In this document: one piece after another, positions 40,131 to 51,464 of the stretch
How positions within the stretch are numbered: the first letter of the stretch is position 1
How the letters are laid out: each line of letters opens with the position of its first letter
From: Asterella californica
Lineage: Eukaryota > Streptophyta > Marchantiopsida > Marchantiales > Aytoniaceae
Assembly: GCA_036924285.1 (NCBI GenBank)
Contig: JAYKYS010000007.1
Span: 6,510,001-6,574,000, forward strand
Direction of reading: 5' to 3'
DNA length: 64,000 bases
Notes under the pieces: model-generated
What the model was told of the DNA's origin: nothing
Databases searched by the model: none
What the model saw: the letters and a program-made list of their open reading frames with translations, nothing else
Translations under genes and position numbers: made by a program

Positions 40131-41690
40131 CATGCACAAACGACTGTTGTATATCAGAGAACACCTTTTCAAGTTCTGGTAGATGTAAAATCATATCATT
40201 TTGCTCTTAAGGTCTTTGTTTGTGTTTGTTTCATCCATGTTCCTGAGGAGAAATGTATAAAGTGGATCCCAAGGCTGTTAAGTGTTATTTTCTTTACTAT
40301 GCTTCTGAGAAGAAAGGATATCGAGGTTAAAGTCCAACTTCCCAGAAGCTCTATTTTAGCCGAGATGTGATTTTTGATGAGCTGAAATCTTGGTTTTAAC
40401 CTACAACTGCTTCTTTATTTGTCATTTCACATGCTGCTTCTCCTGTCCAACCTTCTCAGGTTGACGTAGTATCCTCTTCTTCATCTACTTCAAGTGGTAG
40501 TATTGTTGTTCATCTTATATCTTTGGGAGCACCATGGTCTGGTTGAGTTACGTCAGGTTTTCAGCATATTTGTACTACTACTGCTCTTGTTCTACCATCT
40601 ACTTCAGCTGGTTCTCAGCGGACGTTACAGCAGATGGTTAACTCCGAGCGCAGCGTACAGAACCTACCTCCTCTTGAAGTTCTTTTACATGACACCTTGC
40701 TCTATGATGTGGATAGCTCTCAACGCGTTTCAGGAACTGAATCTGGACCTTCAAGTCAATCTGATATTCAAAGATCTGTAAGGGTTAAACATCATATGAA
40801 GCTTTCTAGTGTGAAGAGGTTCTAGCTCAACACCATGTTTACATGATGAATGTGATTGAGGAGCAAGAATCAAATTCTCTTGAGGAGACATTGTAAGATA
40901 CTTCGTGGGTACAAGCCTTGGAAGTAGAGCTTGATGCTCTTCATCATCATCACACATGAGAACTTCTATACTTACATGCGGGTAAGAAAGCAATTGATTG
41001 CAGATGGATCTATAAGATCAAGAGGAATTTGGATGGCTCTGTCAGCAAGTTCAAGGCTCGACTTGTAGCTAAAGACTATGCACATCAGTATGACCTTGAT
41101 TTTGATGAGACCTTCAATCTTGTAGTCAAGATGACTTCTATATGTACCTTGGTAGCACTTGCTACTAGCAAAAGATGGAAGCTTCATCAGATGGACTTCA
41201 ACAACGTATTTCTGAAGGGGGATCTTGAAGAAGAAGTCTACACGTCACAACCTCCTGGGTATGAGGATCAACTATATCTAGATCGAATGTGCAGACTTCA
41301 GAAGTCTCTCTATGGACTTAAGAAGCTCCAAGAGCTTGGAATGCCAAGATCAACTCATTTCTGCAGTTGCTTGGCGTTGTGGTGTGTACTTCAGACTCCC
41401 TTGCATGTGGATGATAATACTGTCCTCTTGATCATCTATGTTGATGACTTGGTTATCATGCGTTCTTCTGAGATGCTCATTCAAAAAATCAAAGATCGGC
41501 TGAAGGAAGAGTTTGACATGAAAGATCTTGAGGAGCTCAAATACTTCTTAGCTATTGAGTTCATCAAGAAAGGAGGTGACACTTGGCTTCTGCAGCATCA
41601 GTATGCTATAAATATGTTGGAGAAGTTTGAGATGACTGATGTAAATCCATCTCTACTCCTCTGGCACCTGCTGTGAAGCTTAGTGCTGAT
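40131..41690 (+). pseudogene. Copia linker and reverse transcriptase
   Basis: 40131-40960 is a Ser/Thr-rich linker with many stops. From 41029 a 215-residue frame carries the RT: KARLVAKDYAHQYDLDFDET, WKLHQMDFNNVFLKGDLEEE, LQKSLYGLKKL and the active-site box IIYVDDLVIM at about 41430 (Y-V-D-D). It ends at about 41676 before the RNase H. A small deletion seems to lie near 41330, where LKQAPR-type text should be. Confidence 0.85.
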
Positions 41691-42390
41691 GATGGTGAGT
41701 TACTTGCTGATCCGCTTATGTATAGACAGATTGTTGGAAGCATGATATACTTGACTATTCAGATCTAAGCTATGTTGTGGGTTTGGTAAGTCAGTTCATG
41801 CAAGCACCTCAGAAATCTCATCTTGATGCAGCAAGAAGGATTCTACGTTACGTGAAGTTTATCATTCAGTTTCAACTTCACTATGCTGCCGGTGGTTAAC
41901 TTGCTTTGCAAAGATTTACTGATGCAGATTTGGCAAGAAGTGTCCAAGATCGAAGATTTACATTAGGTTTTGTGTTTTATCTTGGGAACCCAGCAGTTAC
42001 TTGGCAGTCAAAAAAGCAACATACTGTTGCATTATCGTCTACTAAAGCTGAGTACAGAGGTGTCACCAATGCTACATGTGAAGCTGTTTGGCTCCACATC
42101 CTTCTGGAGGAAATGTATGTTGTATTATCTGATCTTATCATTTTATACACAAATAATATCAGCAGCATAAAACTTGCTAGTAACCATGTATTCCATGCTA
42201 GGACCAAGCATATAGAGGTCCACTATCACTTCATCAAAGAGAAGGTGTTAGTTGGAAAAATAGATCTCAAATTTATTGATATAAATGAGCAAGTAGCTGA
42301 TATTTTCACCAATGTCTTACCTAAGGATAAATTTGATATTTTCAGAATGAGTCTAGGTGTTAAGAATATTTATTTGAGCTTGAGGGATAG
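41691..42390 (+). pseudogene. Copia RNase H
   Basis: A frame from 41906 reads FTDADLARSVQDRRFTLGFV, then WQSKKQHTVALSSTKAEYRG and TKHIEVHYHFIKEKV, the standard copia RNase H sequence. Asp, Glu and His landmarks are present. The upstream linker (41680-41900) has stops and frameshifts. The frame ends at about 42418, inside the 3' LTR. Confidence 0.85.
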
Positions 42391-42629
42391 TGTTAATACT
42401 TGTACAAGCTCTAGTTAGTTAAGTTGCAGCCACTGTAGTTAGGTCCATACTCAGTCCAGAATATAGTTTAGGTTAGAGGGGCCCAACCCTCTTTGTATCA
42501 TCTCTCTATATATACAGGAGGGACTTATGACCCCAGTTGTTTTCTCTTGATGAATATTCTCTCTCTCCTACTATATAAGTTCTTTTAGGTGTGGTAGCTG
42601 CTCTCTAGGAGGATTACCTGATTTCCACA
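42391..42629 (+). repeat. Copia 3' LTR (239 bp)
   Basis: Runs from TGTTAATACTTG to GATTTCCACA and aligns with 32794-33013, with many substitutions and small indels. The purine-rich GAGCTTGAGGGATAG just before it serves as the polypurine tract. Confidence 0.8.
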
Positions 42630-42639
42630 CTTCTGCCTT

Positions 42640-43615
42640 GTCACATCTAGACTGAAGGTTGATCGCTTCAAGTTATTTTGAAACCTCGAACGGATCTTCA
42701 TTTGGGGTACCAGAGACGATGGTAAGGAGAAAGTTCCATTAACTAAGAGCTGATGCGGCTACTCAGCGGTCAGGGCTTATTTGCTTTGACTCTCATTCAG
42801 GCTGCACTGCTGTACCAGTATGCTACTCACCTACTTTCCCCGCTCCTTTTCTCAATCTGACCTCATTGTTCGTCCTTTTTTGGGTCTCGTTGGCTTTCCC
42901 TTCCTCCTTTTCACTTTGTATTTCTCTCTCCCTTGCCAAGAATCCGTGGATCTGCCATGGCAACTCTGATACTTAAATTCTGGCTCATGATCTCTTCTTC
43001 ATTTACTTGGAAACCGATTGAGCGTTTGCTCCCATCCACATGCTCTCTCTCTCTCAAAGACCCAGCCTGTCGGTACCAGGGTGTACATACCGTCTACGCA
43101 TTACACTGCCATTAAACAGGCACTAACACTCTCCATGCTCTTTTCTCACCTTCCTCTCGTTCTTTGTTGCAATCCTCTCCGGTGCTTAGTCCCCTTCACA
43201 CCATTTTTGTCTTCATTTCTACTATCCATAGCCACCCGGTGGTTCCATCCTTCCCTTTGGACACTTTTGGACTCTCACCTCACCAGACTAGACACCACGT
43301 CCCGGTTACTAGTATCCATCCTATATGCACATTTATCGCACGTTGGACGTCTTATCATATACCACCGGCTTAACACCTACTGGGGACTAGATTGACTTGA
43401 CTCCACATGGGACTCTATCTAGAAATTTCTCTGATACTCTCTGTTACATTGGCGAGATGCTATCTTTATATGACGTCTTCTACACAAGGGATTCTTTACC
43501 AAGGAACAAGCCAAGCTTATTCTCAAGTCTCCTCAGACTTGTGCTGCTTGCCACACCTCACATGAAGATATCTCTCATGTGTTCTCAAGGTGTCCAGCAA
43601 ATCCGTGTAAGGGCG
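42640..43615 (+). pseudogene. Probable LINE 3' fragment (zf-RVT-like)
   Basis: At about 43500-43608 the plus strand reads KEQAKLILKSPQTCAACHTS, then HEDISHVFSRCPANPC. This gives C-x2-C and H-x4-C, the pattern of the zinc-binding domain after plant LINE reverse transcriptases. Upstream text (42933-43395) is Pro/Ser/Leu-rich and frameshifted. No reverse transcriptase core is visible. This is a 5'-truncated, decayed copy, as is usual for LINEs. Confidence 0.4.
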
Positions 43616-44655
43616 GAATCTCCACGGTGAAATCAGGGTTCTCAATACACATCAAACAACAGAAAAATCAGTGGAGAACATGAGAGACACTTCTTGTCGG
43701 TAGACTGTCCCAGTTGTTTACCCGAGCATATTACTTGGGAGTCGGAATGGTACTATAGTATGCAGAATCATAGAGCACGTGGGCACCACTTTTTATGTCG
43801 TGATATCAGGTGACCAAGATCCGAATCCTTGTCAATGTTATGTTTGGTTGCATTATTTCATAAAGCTTTATGGTGAAAATTGTCAGACAAACAAACCTGT
43901 TTTATTATCTCATGCCATAATAGACTGTAAACATGTCAGAGAAAGTGCAGAAGATGAATGCGTGCGAACTTCGCTCATCCATTGGTTCTCAAGGCGCGTA
44001 TGAGCGCGTTTCTCGGGTCTGCAGTCTCACGACTTACTTCCCTACATCAATCTTCATCATTGCATCACGACTCACTTCGCTGCATCAATCCACAAGTCAA
44101 ATTGCAAGCGTATCTGTGGGACTCCTTTTCCTCGACTTCTCTCTAGCCAATCACGCTTTCAATGAGTTCAGCAATGGTTTCTCTAGTGGGTCCCCTGCAA
44201 CCTAGTCCCGGTCTTGTGGTTCATTCGTTGGCACAGATCCGGATCAGGCGTATGAGGCTTCGTCCTGGTGCGTAATGTCACACTTGACAATGGCATGTTT
44301 GAAACAGATTGGGATCTGTTTTTTCGTGCAGAGATCTCTGCCACATTATCTAGAGCCGTCCCGTGGGACAAGTCGCGACATTCTTACAGTTTGGAGAGGC
44401 TTACGTTGTGAATTAGGCAGCTCTGTCGTATTTTACTTTGTGTCTACTTAGGACCGAGCAAGCATCAAGGCGCACAGTTCGAGTCACTCGGAAAGACCTA
44501 GAGATTATCTGAGGCTTGTGAGGTTTGTGAGGATTTTCCAGATTGCACGTTTCAGTCTTGCCAGACGTGCATGTGCCGTTCCATCTATGCGTGAAGTCTA
44601 ATATGGCCAAATCTTGGACTCTTGATCTGCTTTTGATGGACTGTTTTCTCGCTGG
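43616..44655. other. Unassigned DNA after the LINE fragment
   Basis: Several short frames overlap (43779-44003, 43933-44205, 44183-44371, 44413-44610). A short direct repeat, TTCGCTCATCC/TCACTTCGCTGCATCAAT-like, appears near 43970-44110. No domain is recognised. Confidence 0.35.
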
Positions 44656-45225
44656 TTGTTAAGAATCAGGCCGGTAGAGTCCTACTGCCATCTTCCAATT
44701 TCACAGCTGGAGAGAACGAGAGGTTTATTTACGGAAATGAGCACGAAAAAAGACCAAGAAGAACTTCAGACCTTCGGGTCGAATTTCACGCGTCGTTCTA
44801 TCTTCCAAAGCAAAAGCTTGATGGCAGGAGGCGTAGAGAAGATGTTTGTATCCGTAAATAAACCACAGGTGCCGAAAAGGGAAGATTGGTCTCACTTGGT
44901 CAACTCAACCGAGCAGAAAACCGGATCCGTATCACTAAACAGAAGCATGTCTTCTGCGGAAGACATCAAACAGGGCGTTCCGAAGGTGAAGGACGACGAT
45001 GAAAAGAGCTCTACACTCAGATTGCGCGTGGAGGCAATGACTTGGGCAGCTATGGCCAAAGACGCCACAATTCTCGCCCTCCAGGCAAAACTAAAGGCTG
45101 CGCTCCTCTCTCTCCAGAAGGAAAGGGATGTAAATGCTCAACTCACAATAGAACTTGAGATGAGTGGGAAGGAACTTAGACAAAAGCAACCTTCTGAGGC
45201 GCAGATTGACGCGCAATGGCTCTGA
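44656..45225 (+). CDS. Unrecognised 189-residue ORF with C-terminal coiled coil
   Basis: The longest open frame outside transposons in this half of the window apart from terpene synthase exon 1. The N-terminal half is polar (KDQEELQTFGSNFTRRSIF, PKREDWSHLVNSTEQKTG). The last 60 residues form a heptad-rich helix (MAKDATILALQAKLKAALLS, then LQKERDVNAQLTIELEMSG), so a coiled coil is likely. No catalytic motif is present. It may be an exon of a longer gene, since the frame upstream is open for some codons. Function is unknown. Confidence 0.4.
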   Translation: MLRIRPVESYCHLPISQLERTRGLFTEMSTKKDQEELQTFGSNFTRRSIFQSKSLMAGGVEKMFVSVNKPQVPKREDWSHLVNSTEQKTGSVSLNRSMSSAEDIKQGVPKVKDDDEKSSTLRLRVEAMTWAAMAKDATILALQAKLKAALLSLQKERDVNAQLTIELEMSGKELRQKQPSEAQIDAQWL

Positions 45226-48200
45226 ATCCATCTGTGCAGGACAGGACCAGCAAGCAGTAGTCCTGGAATTACAAAAACAACGGAATACACCGGGGGCTCA
45301 ATCATTCGTTTTGGATTTACAGCAGTAGCGGCAAGCATCAGGTTTTCTCTCTCACTCCGTCAAGTCAGAGATACACCACTACTGATTAAACAACGTTTAA
45401 TCACCGCCAAGCGACAGCAACGGGAACATGAGTACACTGGAATTTGCTTTCTTCTTGACAGGTGAATAATGTTCGCAATTTACAACTCTTCGTCGTGTGA
45501 TTATTGCATGTAGACCAGGAACGATGAGTGCGTTGAGTTACTTAAATCTTCTTATGGTATTCGCTGAAGTTGCTGCAGCCAGTCAACAGATAAGGGCCTT
45601 TTCGATGATTGATATCAAAATTTTGCGATTATTTGGAGCAGTTACATTTTCGTATTGTTTATAGAGTATCTTGCTGCCATCTGGCGTCAACTCTTGATAG
45701 GAGCCAACTGCATAGGAGCAGAGCTATTAGAAGACCCACAATCTGTCTTTCATATGTCAAACAGCTCGTTTGCAGTTTTAGAATAAACATTGTTAATTTA
45801 AGGTTCCCTGCAATTCTCACTGATTTCAAACAAGCCGAAACCAGCTAGCCAAATTGGTTGTTTATGGAAAATAATGAAAGGTACCTTAGTCAGGATTGAT
45901 GGTCTACTTCACCGTGGGTCAGTCAAGAAGCGTATTTTGGTGTCCGCGTCTCAGAGGATTACTGGGAGTGATTGACGCAAGCTGAATTTCCTGGCAATCC
46001 GAATTTCATAAGGTTGGGTGGTCACTCTCGTCCAACGCTTTGCAGCAGCGTGAATCTTTCTTCCTTGAGAAGAGAAGTTTGTAAAGAAAATTGCTGTTTG
46101 ACAAGAGGTTTGTTAAACTGGGGACAGGTACAGCTCAGACAAGGAGTTTCGATGTTCTCTGGTTAGGATGTGATGCATTGCACACTGGTAAGCTTGTCTG
46201 CCGAACTTATAGGATTGGCGACCATCTGGACTTCCCCTGTGCTGTAGTTTGTGGATTAGGTCTTTTGAGTTGGACACGATGGATCTCGTCCTCTCTCTGA
46301 ATAGGAATAGGGATTTACTTGGATGCGACTTCCTTTCTTTTTCAAGCGTGCAGTGACCAGGTTAGACGTCTTCTTCTCGTACACTACAGAAGTCTTCGAC
46401 TATGTTTAACAGAACATATCCCACGTTTGCACGGGAAATGAAACAAGAGAAACTGGACTTCCTGCTGCTTCTTTTCTGCGCAATACGACAATCTCGTTAT
46501 TGGCTATCTTGAGAAGCTGTTGTTCATATTGAGGGCTTGTAGAAGCGTGAATGCTCCTGCAGAGCTGTGAAGCAGTGTCTTTACACCTTTAAGTAGAACA
46601 AGCCAGCGCATTAGCAAATCCAGGTTATAAGCTGCTCCGCGATTTCACATGGACGAAGACTTAGATGTAGAACATGTGCGTGGAGTACTTCTTTTGGTAT
46701 CAAATTCACGGGATTGTACGTGGTTAGTTCTTGCGACGCGCTGCTAGCCATAAAGTGGTATATTATCAAGAGTCAATCTTTGTTATTCCCTCTGTAACCT
46801 TTCGAACCCGTCATCCATTTACTGGATTTGGACCTTGGATTTGCTTACCAGTATATGCTCCACCTTGTTCAGTTCCTCATCCACCCACTGATGTCCCAGT
46901 TGCTCTTCAAGCTTCTATGGCGCTGTGTCTGGTAAGCTTTCTCGTCTTAGTTCTTATCATCCAGAGTTGAGAACTGGGACATCATCAGATCGTCCAGGTT
47001 ATGATGCCTTGTGGCTCGGCTTGGATCACTACTGAAAACATGGTCAACAGAGAAGTGAGGTGATAATGTCATCTACCCGCAGGTGCTCCCGATTCTGACT
47101 GCCCCAAATGGTTTGTCATTTCCGTTAGTTCTAAATTCGCCCTGTGGATCAAGTCCGGCATACTCTTTATTAGGCAGGTGTCGGTGATTTCACACGATAG
47201 ATATGTGAAACCATATAGTAATCTACCATTGTCCACTTCATTTGTTCTTCACCTCTCAGTGATACTTAGACGGAACGATAGAGTTTCCTTCCCTCAGAAA
47301 TCAATGCTGTCTTTCATATTTTACATATAACTCTCATGTCTGCTTATTAGGGACTGAGGAAATTCGAGTTAGATAGCGAATGGAGCTTCTAGGTAGTGTA
47401 AAATATCTGCTGGCTTTTAAGGCGGAAGAGAGTACTATACCTTATGTCTGTGGTATCCATAGTGGAAAATCAGTACCGCTACAAAATGATGCTACGTTTC
47501 ACGGTTACATTCCGGTGTGTGCCTGATGAAGGCACATAACATTCTTGCCAGTTCAGAGCCGTTCTGTGATACTTTGCCGCTTGCGTTGCATTGTCATCAG
47601 AAAGTGTATCCTGATGCAGATGGAGAAAATGCAGGAGAGTGCTGCACAAAGGGAGTAATTGCAAATTATAAACAGAAGTTTCTCAGATAGCTGCATGATT
47701 GTTAAAGATGGCTTTAGAGAGCTTGAATTGCTGCACTACTTCTCTTCCACTCCTTAATTTGAGTGAAAAGTTCCTGTGTTTAGATGGTTTGTGATTTCAG
47801 TGACGACTTCAGGAGCAGGGTCTTCAGAACTACCAAAGAAAGCATAATAACGCATCCAATTACGCACATCGTGTAAACCCCAACTGATACGCTGGGTTCT
47901 CCTCATTTACGAGTTAGTCTGTAAACGGGCGTTCATCGATATATAGCAAACAGTTTAAGAATGGTTTTATCTGTTCATTCGCAGGAAAGAAGTCTTCCCT
48001 TCAATCTCCGCGTAAGGTCCACTGGAAAGAAAGCGTGCAGCTTTACTTTGGAGATAGCGCTGCTAGTCTTGGAGCTGCCGTGTTTCATATTCTTCTTTCT
48101 CGACCACAGGTTATGGTCCTAAGGACCCTGTTGATGGATCTTGGTATATGTAGAAAATCGATGGCTCAAGTTATCTCCATTGCGCTTCCTCGTCAACGAA

Positions 48201-48617
48201 GATATTGTGTCATAGTAACTGCCAATGAGTAAGGTATAGAGTAGAACTTTTAAGTGATCACTGGTCTAATAAACTAATTTGAACCTCTACATACCTGTTT
48301 AGTTGTCTGAGTGTTCGTAGTCCATTAGTTCGAATTCAAAACCTGTATCAAAGCAAGCGTTTGTCCATCCATTAGATGTCTACATTCGTCTATACTTGTG
48401 ACGGATTTCACGGTCTAGTCCGACGGGCACGGACTGGACAGTCCATGACCTCGCGGAGTCCCATTGATTTAAAATGCTACAAGAGAAATTATTAGATGGA
48501 GAGAAACATTCCGTCTAATATTTCACGAACTCATTCAATTTTGTTTTCCCCGGTCCGTTTGTTTCCCTGGTCCATGAGGTGTCCGTGCCGAAAGCGATAT
48601 AACTTCCTGCAAAGTAT
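45226..48617. other. Long region without a recognised gene
   Basis: Only short frames are present (45609-45848, 46091-46300, 46731-46970, 48035-48232), none with a motif I know. Base composition is even and I see no LTR termini or tandem arrays. The 48035-48232 frame is preceded by TTCGCAG and could be an orphan exon. It may hold exons too short to detect by eye. Confidence 0.4.
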
Positions 48618-49006
48618 TGAAAAGTCACGCACTGCAAGATCAGTGAGAGCTCGTAAAGCCAAAGTTTCCACACGACTGCTCAGACCTTAGATAGCCAAGT
48701 TCATAGACAGCTAAGTTAAGAGAAATAGAAAAGAGACAAAGACAATAGCATAAATAGAAAGTAGTGCACGTAAAGTCAAAGTTTCCACACGACTGCTCAG
48801 ACCTTAGATAGCCAAGTTCATAGACAGCTAAGTTAAGAGAAATAGAAAAGAGACAAAGACAATAGCATAAATAGAAAGTAGTGCACAGAAACCCGCGTCT
48901 CTTCATCGGACCACATGACACCGAACCATGTTGTGTAAAAATGAGACTGAAGTTTACAGATGAATACACTCGTCTTATGGATCAAAGACTTTGTGTCGAA
49001 CCTTCA
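48618..49006 (+). repeat. Copia 5' LTR with 117-bp internal duplication
   Basis: Begins TGAAAAGTCACG and ends GAACCTTCA. The segment 48653-48769 (GTAAAGCCAAAGTTTCCAC...) is repeated almost exactly at 48770-48886. The 3' LTR has one copy. The two copies are nearly identical, so the duplication is recent. Confidence 0.8.
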
Positions 49007-49439
49007 GGTTATGGGTCCACGACGCTATTCTCTTTTCTCGATACAACTCCCTAGTGAGTTCATGCTACATCACTCTCATTCATCACACTGAAATCTCGTT
49101 CATCGTATACTTCAGAGTTACTTCAGAGGAGGATACTTCAGAGCTATCCGTGATTGCTTTGCTCACAGTCTCAATTATTCAGTTTCTTTTTTCTTTTTCA
49201 CTTTCATTAAAAAGTTGCACGTTCATCGACATTATCCAGCATGTTTGCAATCACGCTTCTTACCTGAGATAATTATTATCTCTGGAGCAGCAGGATGAAG
49301 CCGTTCTGGAAATGAAAGGGCTCTGGGAGTGTGCCTCTGGTTCCAAGACACGACCATCGAATGCATCAGAAGAAGCTGTCGCTAATTGACAGCAGCAAGA
49401 TCGGTTCGCATACGGTCTCATTCATCTTAATATCGGGAT

Positions 49440-49860
49440 GAACTGATAAGACATATTATGTCTTGTGAAAGTGCAACGAAAGCGTGGAGTACTTTGACCA
49501 GTGTACATGCTGCATTGAGCATAGAGAGACAAAACCGACTTAAGGAGTTATTCCATGATACTTACTACAAACAAGGTCCTATTCTGGATCATGTGAATAC
49601 ACTCATCATGTATGCGGATCAGTTAAGTCAATTTGATGTCAGCAAAGTCAGAGGCTCAAATAGTCGGCCGCATACTTGGCAGTCTCCGCAAGTCGTCTCA
49701 CTGGAAATCAATTGCCACCAGCCTTGCCGGCCGAGAAAAACTATCTCTTTCAACTCTCAAAGTATATCTTCTGACTGAAGAGGACGACCAACATGTCTCT
49801 AGAAGCAGAACGATCAGACGAGAAGGCACTTGTTGGTAGAGAGCTACCGACCACTCTCAA
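49440..49860 (+). pseudogene. Copia Gag fragment
   Basis: UBN2-type text: ATKAWSTLTSVHAALSIERQ, LKELFHDTYYKQGPILDHVN, then after a frameshift SEAQIVGRILGSLRKSSHW and LSLSTLKVYLLTEEDD. It lacks both ends of Gag and the zinc knuckle. The stretch from 49860 to 49980 is the deletion junction to the RNase H. Confidence 0.75.
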
Positions 49861-49978
49861 GTTCTTCCGGAGAATTCAAGATGAAAGAAATGAGACTCGT
49901 ACACTGCTGGCTAGGAGTGAGAATAATCATCAATAAGGATGAGAAGACAATCTCACTTGACCTGGAATCGACAACATC

Positions 49979-50720
49979 TTGAAAAGGTGTCATTTTGAGA
50001 GATGTCACCCACAGCCAACACCTATAGAAGTGAACTTGAAATTGTGTTCTGGAGGACTCTCTGAAAGCGGCAATGGTTCAAATACCGTGGACAAATTTGA
50101 TTATCAACAGAAGATGGGAATGTTGATGTTTATTATGCTCTTCATCAGGCTTGACATTGCTTTCATCGTAAGCCAAGTCAGTCAATTTTGCTCCGCCTCT
50201 CTTGAAGTTCATTTGTGGGCAGTCAACAGGATATTCCGTTACCTAGCAGGCACTAAGCACTTGACGTATTCACAAGGAGAGCAGGATTTAGTGGGATATG
50301 CAGATGTCAACTGGGCCACTGACACCGAAGACCGAAGATCCACCACGAGTTATGTGTTTCTCTTGGCTGGTGCATCAATCTCGTGGAGTAGCCGAAAACA
50401 GAAAATGGTAGCTTTGTCCTCAACTGAAGCAGAGTATCAATCTATTTCTCATGCATCTCGTGAGGCGATCTGGTTGAGACGTCTCATGCTCGATCTAGGT
50501 GTTATGGCTGATAATTTAAAACCAACGCGCATCAATGATGACAATCAAGGGACGGTGGTGTCGATACAAAATCCGGTACATCACTCACGAAGCAAACACA
50601 TTGATGTTCATCATCATTTGATCTGAGAAAGGTGTCAGGAAGGGCAGCTCGAAATTACGTACATCCCCACTGGAGATATGACTGCAGCCGTATTGACCAA
50701 AAGATTGTCAAATGATTCAC
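49979..50720 (+). pseudogene. Copia RNase H
   Basis: A 215-residue frame reads RLDIAFIVSQVSQFCSASLE, IFRYLAGTKHLTYSQGEQDL, GYADVNWATDTEDRRSTTSY, WSSRKQKMVALSSTEAEYQS and HSRSKHIDVHHHLI. All are standard copia RNase H blocks with the acidic residues kept. After a stop at 50624 the tail ITYIPTGDMTAAVLTKRL continues, ending before the 3' LTR. This domain is unusually well kept for an otherwise gutted element. Confidence 0.85.
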
Positions 50721-50780
50721 ATCAAAAATTTTAAAAAAATATGGGTCTCATCTAAGCTGCATTGCGTGTAGTGGGAATAT

Positions 50781-51092
50781 TGAAAAGACACGAACCGCAA
50801 GATCAGTGGGATTTCGTAAAGTCAAAGTTTCCACACGACTGCTCAGACCTTAGATAGCCAAGTTCATAGAATGCCAAGTTAGGAGAAATAGAAAAGAGCC
50901 AAAGACAATAACATAAATAGAAAATAGTGAGCAGAACCCGCGTCTTTTCATCGGGCCATGAGACGCTTATCGTTTCTTGACACCGAACCATGTTGTGTTT
51001 GACACCGTACCATGTTGTGTATAAATGAGACTGAAGTCTACATATGAATACACTCTTCTTATGCATCAAAGACTTTACATCGAACCTTGACA
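50781..51092 (+). repeat. Copia 3' LTR
   Basis: Begins TGAAAAGACACG and ends GAACCTTGACA, similar to 48618-49006 but without the 117-bp duplication. It has a small local duplication of TGACACCGNACCATGTTGTGT near 50978-51020. TATAAATGAGAC at 51022 may be the TATA region. Confidence 0.78.
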
Positions 51093-51464
51093 GAGTCCGT
51101 GTGTATTACGGACCCCGATGGGTTTTATTATTTAAGTCTATTGCCAGTCGGTTCCGTATTGCCAGTGGGTTCAGTGTGTGAGGTGCTACAGTACCCATCA
51201 GTCGTCTAGACTGATGAATGAACAATGAAGCTTCGGATCCGAAGGACTGACTGATTTCTACATGCACATCTATCACAAATCACCTCTATATCCACTGAGA
51301 CCACGGTTGTACAGTTACATGCAGAGAACGCCAAAATACATTTTGTTAACGAATGGAATACCCTGTGCTGCCATGTGCTGACCCGGGTAGACAATCCATT
51401 TTAGCATATCGTACTAGGCTTTCTTTACTCCGACTGAGAAGATTTGCTCCACGGGAATTTCACA

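Larger units (their letters stand above)
32794..42629 (+). mobile_element. Ty1/copia retrotransposon carrying three nested insertions
   Basis: Two related LTRs (32794-33013 and 42391-42629) bound a plus-strand copia genome: PBS, gag, protease, integrase, RT and RNase H in copia order. Flanks CTTTT (32789-32793) and CTTCT (42630-42634) are a near-matching target duplication. Insertions at 33777-34651, 34709-36088 and about 37257-39542 account for roughly half its length. Every coding segment has stops or frameshifts, so the element is dead. The LTRs differ clearly, which marks it as older than the gypsy at 17302. Confidence 0.85.
48618..51092 (+). mobile_element. Internally deleted Ty1/copia element with both LTRs
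   Basis: LTRs at 48618-49006 and 50781-51092 flank a short interior that joins a gag fragment directly to an RNase H. Protease, integrase and reverse transcriptase are absent. At about 2.5 kb it is half the usual copia length, a deletion derivative. No clear target duplication is seen. The gag differs from the copia elements at 5670 and 33631, so this is a third family. Confidence 0.8.
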
